Source: Bacteroidales bacterium (GTDB lineage Bacteria; Bacteroidota; Bacteroidia; Bacteroidales; F082). From it: DNA of 64,000 nt. The notes under the pieces are model-generated. The model was not told where the DNA came from. It did no database searches and saw only the letters and a program-made list of their open reading frames with translations. The DNA is taken from positions 19,383-83,382 of the forward strand of contig JAEFAE010000006.1 of the NCBI GenBank assembly GCA_016291135.1. The letters are read 5' to 3'. Position numbers and translations under genes: made by a program. Position 1 is the first letter of the stretch; each line of letters starts with the position of its first letter. Below are positions 37,533 through 47,212 of the stretch, piece by piece.

Positions 37533-38492
37533 TTATAATCCCGCCACCAATTCCTCAATACTCCCTCTCGCCTCTGTAATCCCCAGCTTCTTCCGAATCC
37601 CTGTCCGGCATTTCCCTACCATAGCAGAGGAGACCTTTAATATATCTGCCACTTCTTTTACGCTGAATGGCATCATGGAGAGAATACAAACTTTAAACTC
37701 GCTCTCTGTCAATGAAGGTTGATGGTCACGCAGACGTTGCGTCACCTCGGGATACACTTGATGATAGGCGTTGAAGATGGCTTCGTATGCGGTGCTGGCA
37801 TCCTTGCCGCAAACGCTGGATTTCACCTTGTTGAAGGTGTCTTGGTCGATGTCTTTTTTCTCCCCGATCGAGAAGACCTTGTAAATCATCATCGCCCGCT
37901 GGAAGAGGTTGTCGCGGTTGGTCTCGGCCAAGGACTCTGATTCTTTCTGCAACTGGGCGATGCTCAGATTCATCTCGGCGATGGTGGCCCTTTTCTCGGA
38001 AGAACGATACAATAGAAACAGCACCAGCGCAACGGCTCCCACCAAACCCAAAAGAACGATATTGAGGATTCTCCTGCGACGCAAGAACACGCTGATCATG
38101 TTTTCAGTCTGGTCCAAGTTGCCATGTAAAGCAGCAATGGTCGTCTGTACCTTTTCCATCAGCCTGAGGTCCTCGCTCTCCCTGGCGGTGACAATGGCTT
38201 CGTCCAAGGCTTTCATGGCGGAATCATAATCGTTCTGCTGCCAGTATACACAGCCGCTGTATAACGCCGCCAAGGTTTTCATCTCCGCGTCATCGGAGAG
38301 GTTGAAATAGCGTCGTGCCTGGAAGATGGAGGTGTCTTGAGAGATGTCCTCGCCGCGGTCGTATTTGCTTTCGATCTCCCGTACGAGCCGCTCCATGGCG
38401 TCCATGTCAGACTTCACGTTACAGGCCGCCAACAACGCAATGAGCGCGAAGGCAATAAAGCATCTTGATCGGTAAAGGAATCCAAGCATCAT
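37533..38492 (-). CDS. Membrane-anchored regulator with TM and C-terminal HTH
   Basis: N-term lipobox-like AAC, TPR-like region, TM, VKEVADILKVSSAMVGKCRTGIRKKLGI HTH. Confidence 0.65.
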   Translation of the reverse strand: MMLGFLYRSRCFIAFALIALLAACNVKSDMDAMERLVREIESKYDRGEDISQDTSIFQARRYFNLSDDAEMKTLAALYSGCVYWQQNDYDSAMKALDEAIVTARESEDLRLMEKVQTTIAALHGNLDQTENMISVFLRRRRILNIVLLGLVGAVALVLFLLYRSSEKRATIAEMNLSIAQLQKESESLAETNRDNLFQRAMMIYKVFSIGEKKDIDQDTFNKVKSSVCGKDASTAYEAIFNAYHQVYPEVTQRLRDHQPSLTESEFKVCILSMMPFSVKEVADILKVSSAMVGKCRTGIRKKLGITEARGSIEELVAGL

Positions 38493-38580
38493 TATTAATA
38501 ATCAACGCAAAAATAGTCGTTTTATTTTTGATAGACAATGATTAGTCAAGTTGGATTGCCGCGTCCCTTCGCGAAGCGTA

Positions 38581-40845
38581 TCATTGACCGCCTTTTTCTC
38601 CGGCGGTTTGCGCTTCGTTTTCTAGTTCGACATTGCCGAAACGTAAGGTGAATCCCGCGCAGAGGTAGGTGCTGTTGCTCCGGCTGGAATAGCTGCCGCT
38701 CGAGATCGGGTTGGTGTAGGTGTTGCTGTAACGCATCAGGCCAAAGAGGTCGTAGCCGTTGACAAACACCGACAGCTTGTGGTTGAAGAAATCGGTACGC
38801 ATTCCACAATCAATGGCGTAGTTGGCCCCGACTTGGTTGAACAAACGCTGCACCGGCGAGGAATAATGGCCCGAGGCATGGACCTCCAGCCGATCCCATA
38901 GCTTGGCCCAAGCGGTCAACTGAAGGCTGTACGACCATAGCGCGTTCTTTTCCCATTGATCCAATACCCCATAATGGGTCTCAAGATAGGAATCATACAC
39001 ATTGGCGTAAAATCGCAGGTTGAACATTCCGCTGGGACGGTACATCATGTTGAACTCGCCACCCGCCATGTAAGAACGTCCTACGTTGACAGGCCTCGAG
39101 AAGAGGACCACCCGTCCATAATGCTCATGAAATCCCGACTCGTTGATACTGGTGATCTCGTTTTTCTTGCTTTTGTAATAGCCCGTCAACCCCACCGACC
39201 CAAAGTCATTCCAGTATTTGGTCCAGCTGGCCTCCAAGTTTTGCGTGTAAACGGGTTCCAGCGATGGATTGCCTGTGAGGTAGGTCTCGGTGTCGTAGAT
39301 GTTGAAAGGACTGAGCTGCTTTGCCGTGGGAGGGTTGACCCTTCTGGAATAACTTAACTTGAAATTGTGCATCGACGGGGTGCGATAGGAAAGGTGCAGC
39401 GAAGGTGTGATGTTGAAATAAGGATACGCTTGAAAATCAGTAATATACGGATAATCAGGCGTATCTGGATAAACGATGCTGGTTCGATAATAGTTCAGGT
39501 TGATGCCAGGCTGCATCGTGAAGTTGCCGAATCGATGCTGCACCATGAGATAACCGCCTAGTTTCTGGTCCCGGGTGCGATAGTGGTAGCTCATGATCGG
39601 ATCGCGCACGTAGGTGTCGCCAATCAAGGTGTCCACGTCGTTCCTCGTGAGGCTTGACTCCCAACTGCCGTTGAGCCCCATGCTGAATGACCCGTTCTTT
39701 GAGTAGGGGAGGTTGTAATCGATATTGGCCGATAAAGGAACATTTGACATGATGTAATCCATACGGAAAGCATCCTCTCGGGGCGAAGGCAGGGTATAGG
39801 TGGTGCGGTCCTCCAAAGGCACGGCATTGCGGTTCCAGTTGCCATTGGCGCGAACAGTCAAATGATGCCCTTCTTCATTGAACTTGTACTGGTAATACAA
39901 GCCGGAGCTGAAAAACAAGTAATTGGTATAGGAGTGGTTGACAAAGACGTATTGATAGGTGCCGGCTTGTTCCATGAACTCCGTCCGTTCCCTTTCGGTG
40001 GTGCCTTCTACCGGGCCAAACGAGTCCCAGCAGTTGAACCACAACGCAAAGGTGTTCTTCTCGTTGGGCGTATAGGTGGCGTTGAGAGAGCCTCCTGGAC
40101 TGTAGGTGAAGTACTTGTCATACCGGATGCTATGGGTCTGGCTTGTCGGGATGAACTGTCCGTTTTCATCTCTGATAAACAGGTTCCTGTCGTTTTCTGT
40201 TTTCGCTTCGCCGTGATAGAAATAGCTGCTGGCGAAGGCGTTCACGGTCCATCGGTCGTTTTTCCAGACGTAGGAGGCCCAGGGCATCACATAAGGTTGC
40301 GATGAGACGTTGGTGCCGAAGCACAGGAACTCATTCCGCTTGATCTTGCCACTCATCACGATGTTGATGATGCCGTCGGCGTCGGTGGCCCATTTGGCTG
40401 AGGGGTTGGTGATGACTTCGATGCGGTCGATGGCGTTGGCAGGCAGGGTCTGGATGTAAGCCTTCAGGTTTTCTTTTGTGAGATGGGAGGACTGGTCGTT
40501 GATCCAGATCTCCACGTTCGAAGCGCCGCGTAGCGTGATGTTGCCTTCCACGTCCACACTTACGCCGGGCGTGTTTTGCAAGGCATCGGAGGCTACGCCT
40601 GATTGTACGGTGGGGTCGTCGGAGACTTGATACAGGGTTTTCTCGCCCTCGACGGAGAAGAGCGGTCGTTCCGCGGTGACGGAAACGCCTTCCAGCAGTA
40701 GGGTGTCAACCGTCATCAGCAGGCTGTCGGTTTTTTGCTGGAGGCTGTCGGGCGCTGACTGTTTGGTTTCAGGGACTTCATTCTGGGCGATCACTCCTGA
40801 CAGGATGCAAAAAGTCATCAGGAAAAACAGGGTTGCTTTTTTCAT
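38581..40845 (-). CDS. TonB-dependent receptor-like outer-membrane beta-barrel protein
   Basis: Plug-like DALQNTPGVSVDVEGNITLRGASNVEIWINDQSS, barrel repeats. Confidence 0.85.
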   Translation of the reverse strand: MKKATLFFLMTFCILSGVIAQNEVPETKQSAPDSLQQKTDSLLMTVDTLLLEGVSVTAERPLFSVEGEKTLYQVSDDPTVQSGVASDALQNTPGVSVDVEGNITLRGASNVEIWINDQSSHLTKENLKAYIQTLPANAIDRIEVITNPSAKWATDADGIINIVMSGKIKRNEFLCFGTNVSSQPYVMPWASYVWKNDRWTVNAFASSYFYHGEAKTENDRNLFIRDENGQFIPTSQTHSIRYDKYFTYSPGGSLNATYTPNEKNTFALWFNCWDSFGPVEGTTERERTEFMEQAGTYQYVFVNHSYTNYLFFSSGLYYQYKFNEEGHHLTVRANGNWNRNAVPLEDRTTYTLPSPREDAFRMDYIMSNVPLSANIDYNLPYSKNGSFSMGLNGSWESSLTRNDVDTLIGDTYVRDPIMSYHYRTRDQKLGGYLMVQHRFGNFTMQPGINLNYYRTSIVYPDTPDYPYITDFQAYPYFNITPSLHLSYRTPSMHNFKLSYSRRVNPPTAKQLSPFNIYDTETYLTGNPSLEPVYTQNLEASWTKYWNDFGSVGLTGYYKSKKNEITSINESGFHEHYGRVVLFSRPVNVGRSYMAGGEFNMMYRPSGMFNLRFYANVYDSYLETHYGVLDQWEKNALWSYSLQLTAWAKLWDRLEVHASGHYSSPVQRLFNQVGANYAIDCGMRTDFFNHKLSVFVNGYDLFGLMRYSNTYTNPISSGSYSSRSNSTYLCAGFTLRFGNVELENEAQTAGEKGGQ

Positions 40846-40947
40846 GGCATGAACGATTGATTTCTCATGCCGGCAAAAGTATAAGGAAAAAACCTTGTTT
40901 TTTCAAGGGGGGTGTCCGAGTAGAGACATTTCCTTGAATAGAAATAG

Positions 40948-40972
40948 TAATATATTGATAATCAATATATTA
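40948..40972. promoter_or_regulatory. 25-bp perfect palindrome (operator-like)
   Basis: TAATATATTGAT-A-ATCAATATATTA, upstream of the TonB-type barrel gene. Confidence 0.6.
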
Positions 40973-41011
40973 TAAACACAATGGTAGTGTTGTTTTTGAA
41001 GAATGAAGCGA

Positions 41012-43567
41012 TTATTGCTTGGTCACTTGCCTTAAAATGCAGTTGCCATCGTTCTCAATGATGCGGATCACATACAATCCTGAAGGCAGTGGGTTGAGGT
41101 CAAGCGTTGCTGATGCCCCACTTTCCTGTCGGGATAGGACGACCTGTCCCCAAAGATTGTATACTTCAACGGCGTAGAGGTTTTCGTCGAGGATGGTTAC
41201 TTGTCCACTCGTGGGATTCGGATAGACCTTCACATGGGTTGCTTCCTCGGAAACCCCGGTCGGCGAATAATAGGCATGCAACTCAAATTCATCGGGATGG
41301 TCCTTCCGGTTGGCAGGGGCCGAGGTGCAGTCCAGCTGATAGTAGTAGGCGTAGACGCGATAGTAGTAGTCGTCTTCTTCGTACAACCGGGTGTCCTTAT
41401 AGTGGAGCGTCGAAGGATCCGTCCTTTTAAAGAACTGATAGGTTCCATCCATTCCCCGTTTCCGGTATATGACATATTCCGACAGGCAGTCGTCGGGATT
41501 CGGGGCTTCCCAATGCAATTCGATCTTCAAGTCGGGGGTAAGCACATAATCGAGGTTTTGGGGAGGATAGCAGGGCCCTACCGTTACGCAAGACTCGTTG
41601 GAGAACAAGCCGTTTTCTCCACCTTGATAGAGGACCGTGGCCTGGTAACAATGCCCTCCCAACGAGGCTTCTTCGTCCAGGAAGGTGGTTCCCGAGGGAA
41701 CGAGACGGAACAGCAAGCCGTCGCGATAGAGGTGGTATCCGTAACCAGGGTCGGGAACGCCCTCCCAGGTGAGCCTGACGTTGCCGTCTTCGTTGGTGGC
41801 CAACAGGTGGGTGGGTACGGCTTCAGGAAGGCTTTCGCCGCAACTGTTGTTGGTGGAGAAAAAGATTCCTGAGGGCAGTTCGTCCGAAGATCCCGAGAAG
41901 GAGTAAACCACATTTCCACCAGCGTCCTTGATGATGAAGACCATGGAGCTGACGGGTTCTTCAGGTGCATTCCAGCCAAAGCTGATGTTCCCGATAGGCA
42001 AAGCGGGTTGGTGCATCGACGGTGTGGCGTTGGTCATCGTGTATTGGTCGATTTCACGTCCATTGACGCCATAAACGGAGATGGAGCCACCCTGCCAACC
42101 TCCTGGATTCGTGGTGGTCGTCAAGAGGGTCCATGGGCAGGAGGGACCCACCGCCACGTCGTTCACGTAGGCATGCCGTCCGTGCCGTCCGTTGGCAACC
42201 ACATAGATCGAATACCGATAGTGGTCGTAGTAGGGGAGGCGCTCGTCGAACACTTCCATGGTCGCTCCGGGTGCCACATCCGTCAGGGTCATGATGACTT
42301 TGTTGTCGCGCAACAGCACCACCTCGTCCAAGGTACCTAGCGGGGTGCCGTCTTGGGTGGTGGTGGGGTTGGTCCACTGGATCTGGGTCTTGAGTTCGAC
42401 ATCGGAAACGGCCGCAGCGGTGAAGTTGGTCGGTGCCATCGGCGTGAGGTTATACACTTCGGCGGGAACGAAGTTGAACATGGCGTCGGCAGGGTGGGTG
42501 TAGGGCGCCTCGTCGATGATATACCAGCCGTCGGAACCGCCACCCCATCCCAAGTTGAAATGGAACAGGTCAAAGTCGTCGTACCCGTCGCATACGAAGG
42601 CGTGACAGCCATCGTCCTGGCAACCGCCGTAATACATCGGCCAACCCATGTCGAACTGTTCTTTGACCATTGTTTTCCAGGTTTCCAGGTCGTAGTCGTT
42701 GCGTTTCAGGAATTGGATCTGGTCCGTGTAGTTGAAGTATTGGTGCATGGCGCCGGGGATGGGACCCGAAGCGCCGCCGCTGCCGTCGGGGCCGTAACCC
42801 ATTTCGATGGTCACGCCGCAATGGAAACACAACGTGCCGACAGCTGTTTTCTCGGCCTCCGAGGCGTTGTTGTTGAGCACATTGGGCATGTGGTCCCAGT
42901 CGTAGGTCGTATTGCCGAAGTCGGCGCAAATCATTCCATAGTCCTCGTGATTGTAGCAGTGACTTCCGATGCCTTGGATGGGATAGGCCCAAAAACGCAT
43001 CAGTTGCGACATGGCGGTAGCCAGGCATCCCACAATGGCGTGTCCGCCCGACCCGTTAGGATCATCGGGACAGCAGTAGTTGTAGGGGTAGGTTTGGTTC
43101 CATTGGGTCTGGCAAAGATAATCCACGCCACGTCCTCCGTTGCGCGAAATCAGCCTGCCGTATTGAAGCAGCGACTCCCATTCGGCGGCGATCAAGGGTG
43201 TGGCTTGTACATTGCCCTTCTTGCGCAAGCCGCGGATGCTTTCGGCAATCCCCTCCAGATGGTCCGCCAACGCCGGAGGGATGTTGCTCCCATTGAAAAG
43301 CGATTCGTTGGAATAGCCGATCACGGGACGGTAGGCGTCGTCGGCGGCGATGATGACGAACCCGCGTTCACCGATGTTGTAAATGTAGAAGCTGTCGTCG
43401 AATCCGGTACGTACCTGTGTCAAGTAGATCGTTTGGCGTTCCATCGAAAAGCGTTGCTCGGCAAACTTGGTGGCGGCCAATTGAGCCGTCGACGGATCGA
43501 CCGGACCGGAAAACAACGATAGCGTGCTTCCGAAAAGCAGCAACAGGGTAAGGCAGCGGTGTTTCAT
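41012..43567 (-). CDS. C10 (streptopain-like) cysteine peptidase with T9SS sorting domain
   Basis: GGHAIVGCLATAMSQLMRFW; DDGCHAFVCDGYDDFDLFHFNLGWGGGSDGWY; C-term VKVYPNPTSGQVTI; start moved to 43567. Confidence 0.88.
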   Translation of the reverse strand: MKHRCLTLLLLFGSTLSLFSGPVDPSTAQLAATKFAEQRFSMERQTIYLTQVRTGFDDSFYIYNIGERGFVIIAADDAYRPVIGYSNESLFNGSNIPPALADHLEGIAESIRGLRKKGNVQATPLIAAEWESLLQYGRLISRNGGRGVDYLCQTQWNQTYPYNYCCPDDPNGSGGHAIVGCLATAMSQLMRFWAYPIQGIGSHCYNHEDYGMICADFGNTTYDWDHMPNVLNNNASEAEKTAVGTLCFHCGVTIEMGYGPDGSGGASGPIPGAMHQYFNYTDQIQFLKRNDYDLETWKTMVKEQFDMGWPMYYGGCQDDGCHAFVCDGYDDFDLFHFNLGWGGGSDGWYIIDEAPYTHPADAMFNFVPAEVYNLTPMAPTNFTAAAVSDVELKTQIQWTNPTTTQDGTPLGTLDEVVLLRDNKVIMTLTDVAPGATMEVFDERLPYYDHYRYSIYVVANGRHGRHAYVNDVAVGPSCPWTLLTTTTNPGGWQGGSISVYGVNGREIDQYTMTNATPSMHQPALPIGNISFGWNAPEEPVSSMVFIIKDAGGNVVYSFSGSSDELPSGIFFSTNNSCGESLPEAVPTHLLATNEDGNVRLTWEGVPDPGYGYHLYRDGLLFRLVPSGTTFLDEEASLGGHCYQATVLYQGGENGLFSNESCVTVGPCYPPQNLDYVLTPDLKIELHWEAPNPDDCLSEYVIYRKRGMDGTYQFFKRTDPSTLHYKDTRLYEEDDYYYRVYAYYYQLDCTSAPANRKDHPDEFELHAYYSPTGVSEEATHVKVYPNPTSGQVTILDENLYAVEVYNLWGQVVLSRQESGASATLDLNPLPSGLYVIRIIENDGNCILRQVTKQ

Positions 43568-43643
43568 CTTGAATTTTTTTTGATACAAACTACAAAGATA
43601 CGTTTTTTTCTTAACTTTGTCCCAAACTGAAACACTTAACACG

Positions 43644-44282
43644 ATGAAAAAACTTGCAATGCTCATTCTGGCGGTGGTCTCCTTGGTGACCGCCTCCTGC
43701 TGTGGCGACAAATGCACCGACCAAGCCGCTGGCAAGAACAACAACGAAACTGCTATGAATACCACGATGAACGACCTGCTCACGCGTCGTAGCGTGCGCA
43801 GCTACACCGACGAAGTGCCTCCCATGGAGGTGATTGAAGAGATCTGCAAGGCGGGTACCTACGCACCCACAGGCATGAACCGCCAGGCTCCCATCATCCT
43901 TGCCGTCACCAACCGTGAGGTGCGCGACAAGATGAGCCAACTCAACGCCGCCGTGTTTGGCATGGACAGCGACCCGTTCTACGGCGCCCCGGTGGTGCTG
44001 GTGGTGCTGGCCGATACCACCGCTGCCATGACCTGGAAAGAGGATGGCTCCTTGGTGATGGGCAACTTGTTGAACGCCTGCCACGCCAAAGGCCTGGGCT
44101 CCTGCTGGATCCATCGCGCCAAAGAGGTTTTCGAAACCGAAGAAGGCAAGGCCATCCTGCGTGATCTGGGCATCGATGACACCAAATACGTGGGCATTGG
44201 CAACTGCATCCTGGGATACACCGCCGGCGACTATCCGGAAGCCAGACCGCGTAAGGAAAACTACGTGTATTGGATTAAATAA
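43644..44282 (+). CDS. Nitroreductase family protein with lipoprotein-type signal
   Basis: LLTRRSVRSYTDEVPP, GTYAPTGMNRQAPIIL; lipobox TASCC. Confidence 0.85.
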   Translation: MKKLAMLILAVVSLVTASCCGDKCTDQAAGKNNNETAMNTTMNDLLTRRSVRSYTDEVPPMEVIEEICKAGTYAPTGMNRQAPIILAVTNREVRDKMSQLNAAVFGMDSDPFYGAPVVLVVLADTTAAMTWKEDGSLVMGNLLNACHAKGLGSCWIHRAKEVFETEEGKAILRDLGIDDTKYVGIGNCILGYTAGDYPEARPRKENYVYWIK

Positions 44283-44301
44283 GGAAGGTTCCCCAAAAAA
44301 G

Positions 44302-45318
44302 CTAAAGGACCCGGTGTTCCCGGAAAACGGTCTCCACTGCGTCCTCGTATTCCTTGAGCGCATTGATCTTCTTGATCTTGCGCCAGATGTCTTGTGGCTC
44401 GTCGAACGCGTGCATCAGGTACGACCACAGCTCCTTCATCCTTCCCAACACCTTGGGGCTGCCGCCGGCGTGGCGCAGGCGATCTTCGTAGAGGTCCACA
44501 ACGTAGGCGTAGAGCCTTGTGGCCTTGTCGTTGGGGACGTCATTGCGAGGAACGGCGCTTAGCGGAGCAGCGTCTGCCCCGAGCGAAGCGTGGGGGTGGC
44601 CACCCAACCCGGCACGAATCTCTTCCGCCAAAAACGGATTTGCCAGCAACCCTCTTCCCAACATGAACTCATTAACGGGTTTTACTACTTCGCTGATTCG
44701 TTCAAAACTTTCCACCGAAACGATGTCGCCGTTATAGACCAGCGGTGCCTTGATCGTGTGGATCAGTTCGGCGAAACGTGGCACGTCGGCTTCCCCTTTA
44801 TAGAGTTGCTTTCCGATGCGGGGATGGATGATCAGCTCACTTAACGGATATCGGTTGAACACCTCAATCACGGGGACAATCTCATCCGGACTGAAATAGC
44901 CCAACCGACATTTGATGCTGAATTTCAGGTCGATACGCTCAAATACGGTGCTGAGCATCGATTCGATCTTCTCGGGATAGGGAAGGAGTCCGCTGCCGCG
45001 TTTCTTGTTGGCGACCCTGGGAAAAGGGCATCCCATGTTTAGGTTGATCTCCTTATAACCCAACTCCTTGCATTGGGCAGCAAATCGTAGGATCTCCTCG
45101 CCGTCGGTGCTCAAGAGCTGCGGGGTCAAGGTCTCCACGTCGTTGCAGGCGGGGTCGATTTCTTCCACTTGCAGGTTCTTGGCATGATCCTTTTGGATGC
45201 CGGTGAAAAAAGGCGTGTAGTATTTGTCGATGCCGCCGAAATGCTTTTTGAAGACGTTTCGGAACGGAGCGTCGGTGATGCCTTGGAACGGGCCTAGGGA
45301 TAATCGGATCGTGTTCAT
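44302..45318 (-). CDS. tRNA-dihydrouridine synthase
   Basis: GPFQGITDAPFRNVF, INLNMGCPFPRVANKKRGSGLL, IHPRIGKQLYKG. Confidence 0.88.
   Translation of the reverse strand: MNTIRLSLGPFQGITDAPFRNVFKKHFGGIDKYYTPFFTGIQKDHAKNLQVEEIDPACNDVETLTPQLLSTDGEEILRFAAQCKELGYKEINLNMGCPFPRVANKKRGSGLLPYPEKIESMLSTVFERIDLKFSIKCRLGYFSPDEIVPVIEVFNRYPLSELIIHPRIGKQLYKGEADVPRFAELIHTIKAPLVYNGDIVSVESFERISEVVKPVNEFMLGRGLLANPFLAEEIRAGLGGHPHASLGADAAPLSAVPRNDVPNDKATRLYAYVVDLYEDRLRHAGGSPKVLGRMKELWSYLMHAFDEPQDIWRKIKKINALKEYEDAVETVFREHRVL
44536..44605. repeat. Interspersed repeat-like insertion within the dus gene
   Basis: gtcattgcgaggaacggcgcttagcggagcagcgtctgccccgagcgaagcg; encodes GGHPHASLGADAAPLSAVPRNDV. Confidence 0.6.
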
Positions 45319-45350
45319 GTTGGAGGGCTTCTTCTACCGATGGCGCATTC

Positions 45351-46952
45351 CTATCGGGATGTGCGCTTCCTGGGGCGTTTCAACGATCCGGCTACGGTCA
45401 ATACCAAGGTGACCAGCAGCAGTCCAAAGGTCATCCACATCGCGATTCGATAGAGATAGTCCCCGTGTCGTGTATAGAACGTCTTTTCGGTGTTGGCTTT
45501 CAAGGTGGCTTTGATGACGTCTTCCTTCCAGTATTCGGTGCTCTGGAGCACGTCGCCCCGTTGGTTGAAGAAGCCCGACTTGCCCGTGTTGGCCGAGCGG
45601 GCCACACACCGGCGGTTCTCGATGGCGCGCAGCTTGGAGAACTCGAAGTGCTGACGGTAGCCGGGGGTGTCGCCCCACCAACCGTCGTTGGTGATGACGA
45701 AGAGGAGGTCGGCGCCTTTGCGAGCGAACTCGCTCACATAGCCGCCGAAGGCCGACTCATAGCAGATCGGAACGCCGACGACATGGTTGCCGAAGCTCAT
45801 GTTATGCGAGGTGGCGTCCGTTTTCAGCGTGCCTCGGGCGATGCCCATGGTGATGCTGAAGTTCTTCAGGAAGCCCATCCATTCGGGGATGGCCTCCACG
45901 GCAGGCGTCAGCTTCGACTTGTTGCGGTGCTGTACGTTGACGGTGTCGATGAGCAGGGCGGAGTTGTGCGCGTAATAATACTTGTTTGAGTTGCCGATCT
46001 GTCGTGCCGGGAAGTCGTCTTCCATGCCCTTGGGCACCCATTCGTAGGTGGTGCCTCCGATGACGATGCAGGTCTGCGGATGCCTCTCCTCAAAACCCCC
46101 AAGGATCTGCAGCGCCCTCACGTCGTGCATGTCGTGGAGCCAGATGCCTTCTTGGATGGCCGACTCGGAGCTGACGACGAAGCGCGTGTCGGGGGTCACC
46201 AGCCGTTCGGCCAGATCGACGTTACGCTGGATGGTGGCGTCATAGTATTGTTTGTCGAACTGTTCGTTCCAGGGGTCGCAGTTTTGCTGGATCACGATGA
46301 CCTCGGTGTCCACCCCTTGGTCTTCATAGCGGTTGTAGGCGATCTTACTTCCTACGATGGGTAGTGCCAGCAAGGCGATGGCGGTGAGGGCGTTCCAGCG
46401 AATCGCTTTTTTGTCCTTCTCCCTTTCAGCTGAGGCGAGGTTGCTGATCAGGATGTTGACCAACAGGATCCAGAGGGTGCCGCCTGCCACGCCCGTCACC
46501 GAGTACCATTGCACCCAGGTAGTGGCGGTGGAGAACACGTTGCCGAGGCTGAGCCAGGGCCATTTGGCCGACCAGTAGTAATGCAGGAATTCGAAGGCCA
46601 TCCAGTAGGGGATGAGCAGGAAGTTGCCCCAGCGGTCGTTGTGCAGTTTCATCTTGGTGAAGTGGAAAGCCCAAAACACGATGGCCATGAACAGGGCGTT
46701 CAGGATCCACGCCAGAGTCGCTGCTGGGGTGGCGTTCCACACCCACCAGGTGGTCAGCACGTTCCACAGCAGGAAGGTGACGAAGGAGAGCCAGAACACG
46801 TTCCCTTTCTCTCCTTTACTAATCCTTTCTTCCACATAAAGCAGGGGCGCCAAGGCGATGAACGACAGTGCAGCCAAGCCTCTGACTGGCCATGCTGCCC
46901 ATAGTAGCAATCCGCTGGTCACTGCCAGCAACAGTTTATGGTATTTCTTCAT
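45351..46952 (-). CDS. lnt: Apolipoprotein N-acyltransferase
   Basis: Start moved to 46952 (MKKYHKLLLAVTSG); VGVPICYESAFGGYVSEFARKGADLLFVITNDGWWGDTPG. Confidence 0.9.
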   Translation of the reverse strand: MKKYHKLLLAVTSGLLLWAAWPVRGLAALSFIALAPLLYVEERISKGEKGNVFWLSFVTFLLWNVLTTWWVWNATPAATLAWILNALFMAIVFWAFHFTKMKLHNDRWGNFLLIPYWMAFEFLHYYWSAKWPWLSLGNVFSTATTWVQWYSVTGVAGGTLWILLVNILISNLASAEREKDKKAIRWNALTAIALLALPIVGSKIAYNRYEDQGVDTEVIVIQQNCDPWNEQFDKQYYDATIQRNVDLAERLVTPDTRFVVSSESAIQEGIWLHDMHDVRALQILGGFEERHPQTCIVIGGTTYEWVPKGMEDDFPARQIGNSNKYYYAHNSALLIDTVNVQHRNKSKLTPAVEAIPEWMGFLKNFSITMGIARGTLKTDATSHNMSFGNHVVGVPICYESAFGGYVSEFARKGADLLFVITNDGWWGDTPGYRQHFEFSKLRAIENRRCVARSANTGKSGFFNQRGDVLQSTEYWKEDVIKATLKANTEKTFYTRHGDYLYRIAMWMTFGLLLVTLVLTVAGSLKRPRKRTSR

Positions 46953-47000
46953 GATTCGGTAATAGACGAGCACAAAACGTGCAAAAATAGTAATAAAACA

Positions 47001-47029
47001 AAAAAGCCGAACAATCGTCCGGCTTTTTT
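47001..47029 (-). terminator. Bidirectional-type terminator downstream of tRNA-Phe
   Basis: AAAAAGCCG...CGGCTTTTT. Confidence 0.75.
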
Positions 47030-47033
47030 GTTG

Positions 47034-47106
<73 letters not shown>

Positions 47107-47212
47107 AGCGTTGTTTGCGGATGCAAAGATACAGCTTTTTTTGAAATCGACAATACTTTTTTTAAAAATTTCAGTTTTTTTTCGGATATTTGCACCCCGA
47201 AACAATCGCATC

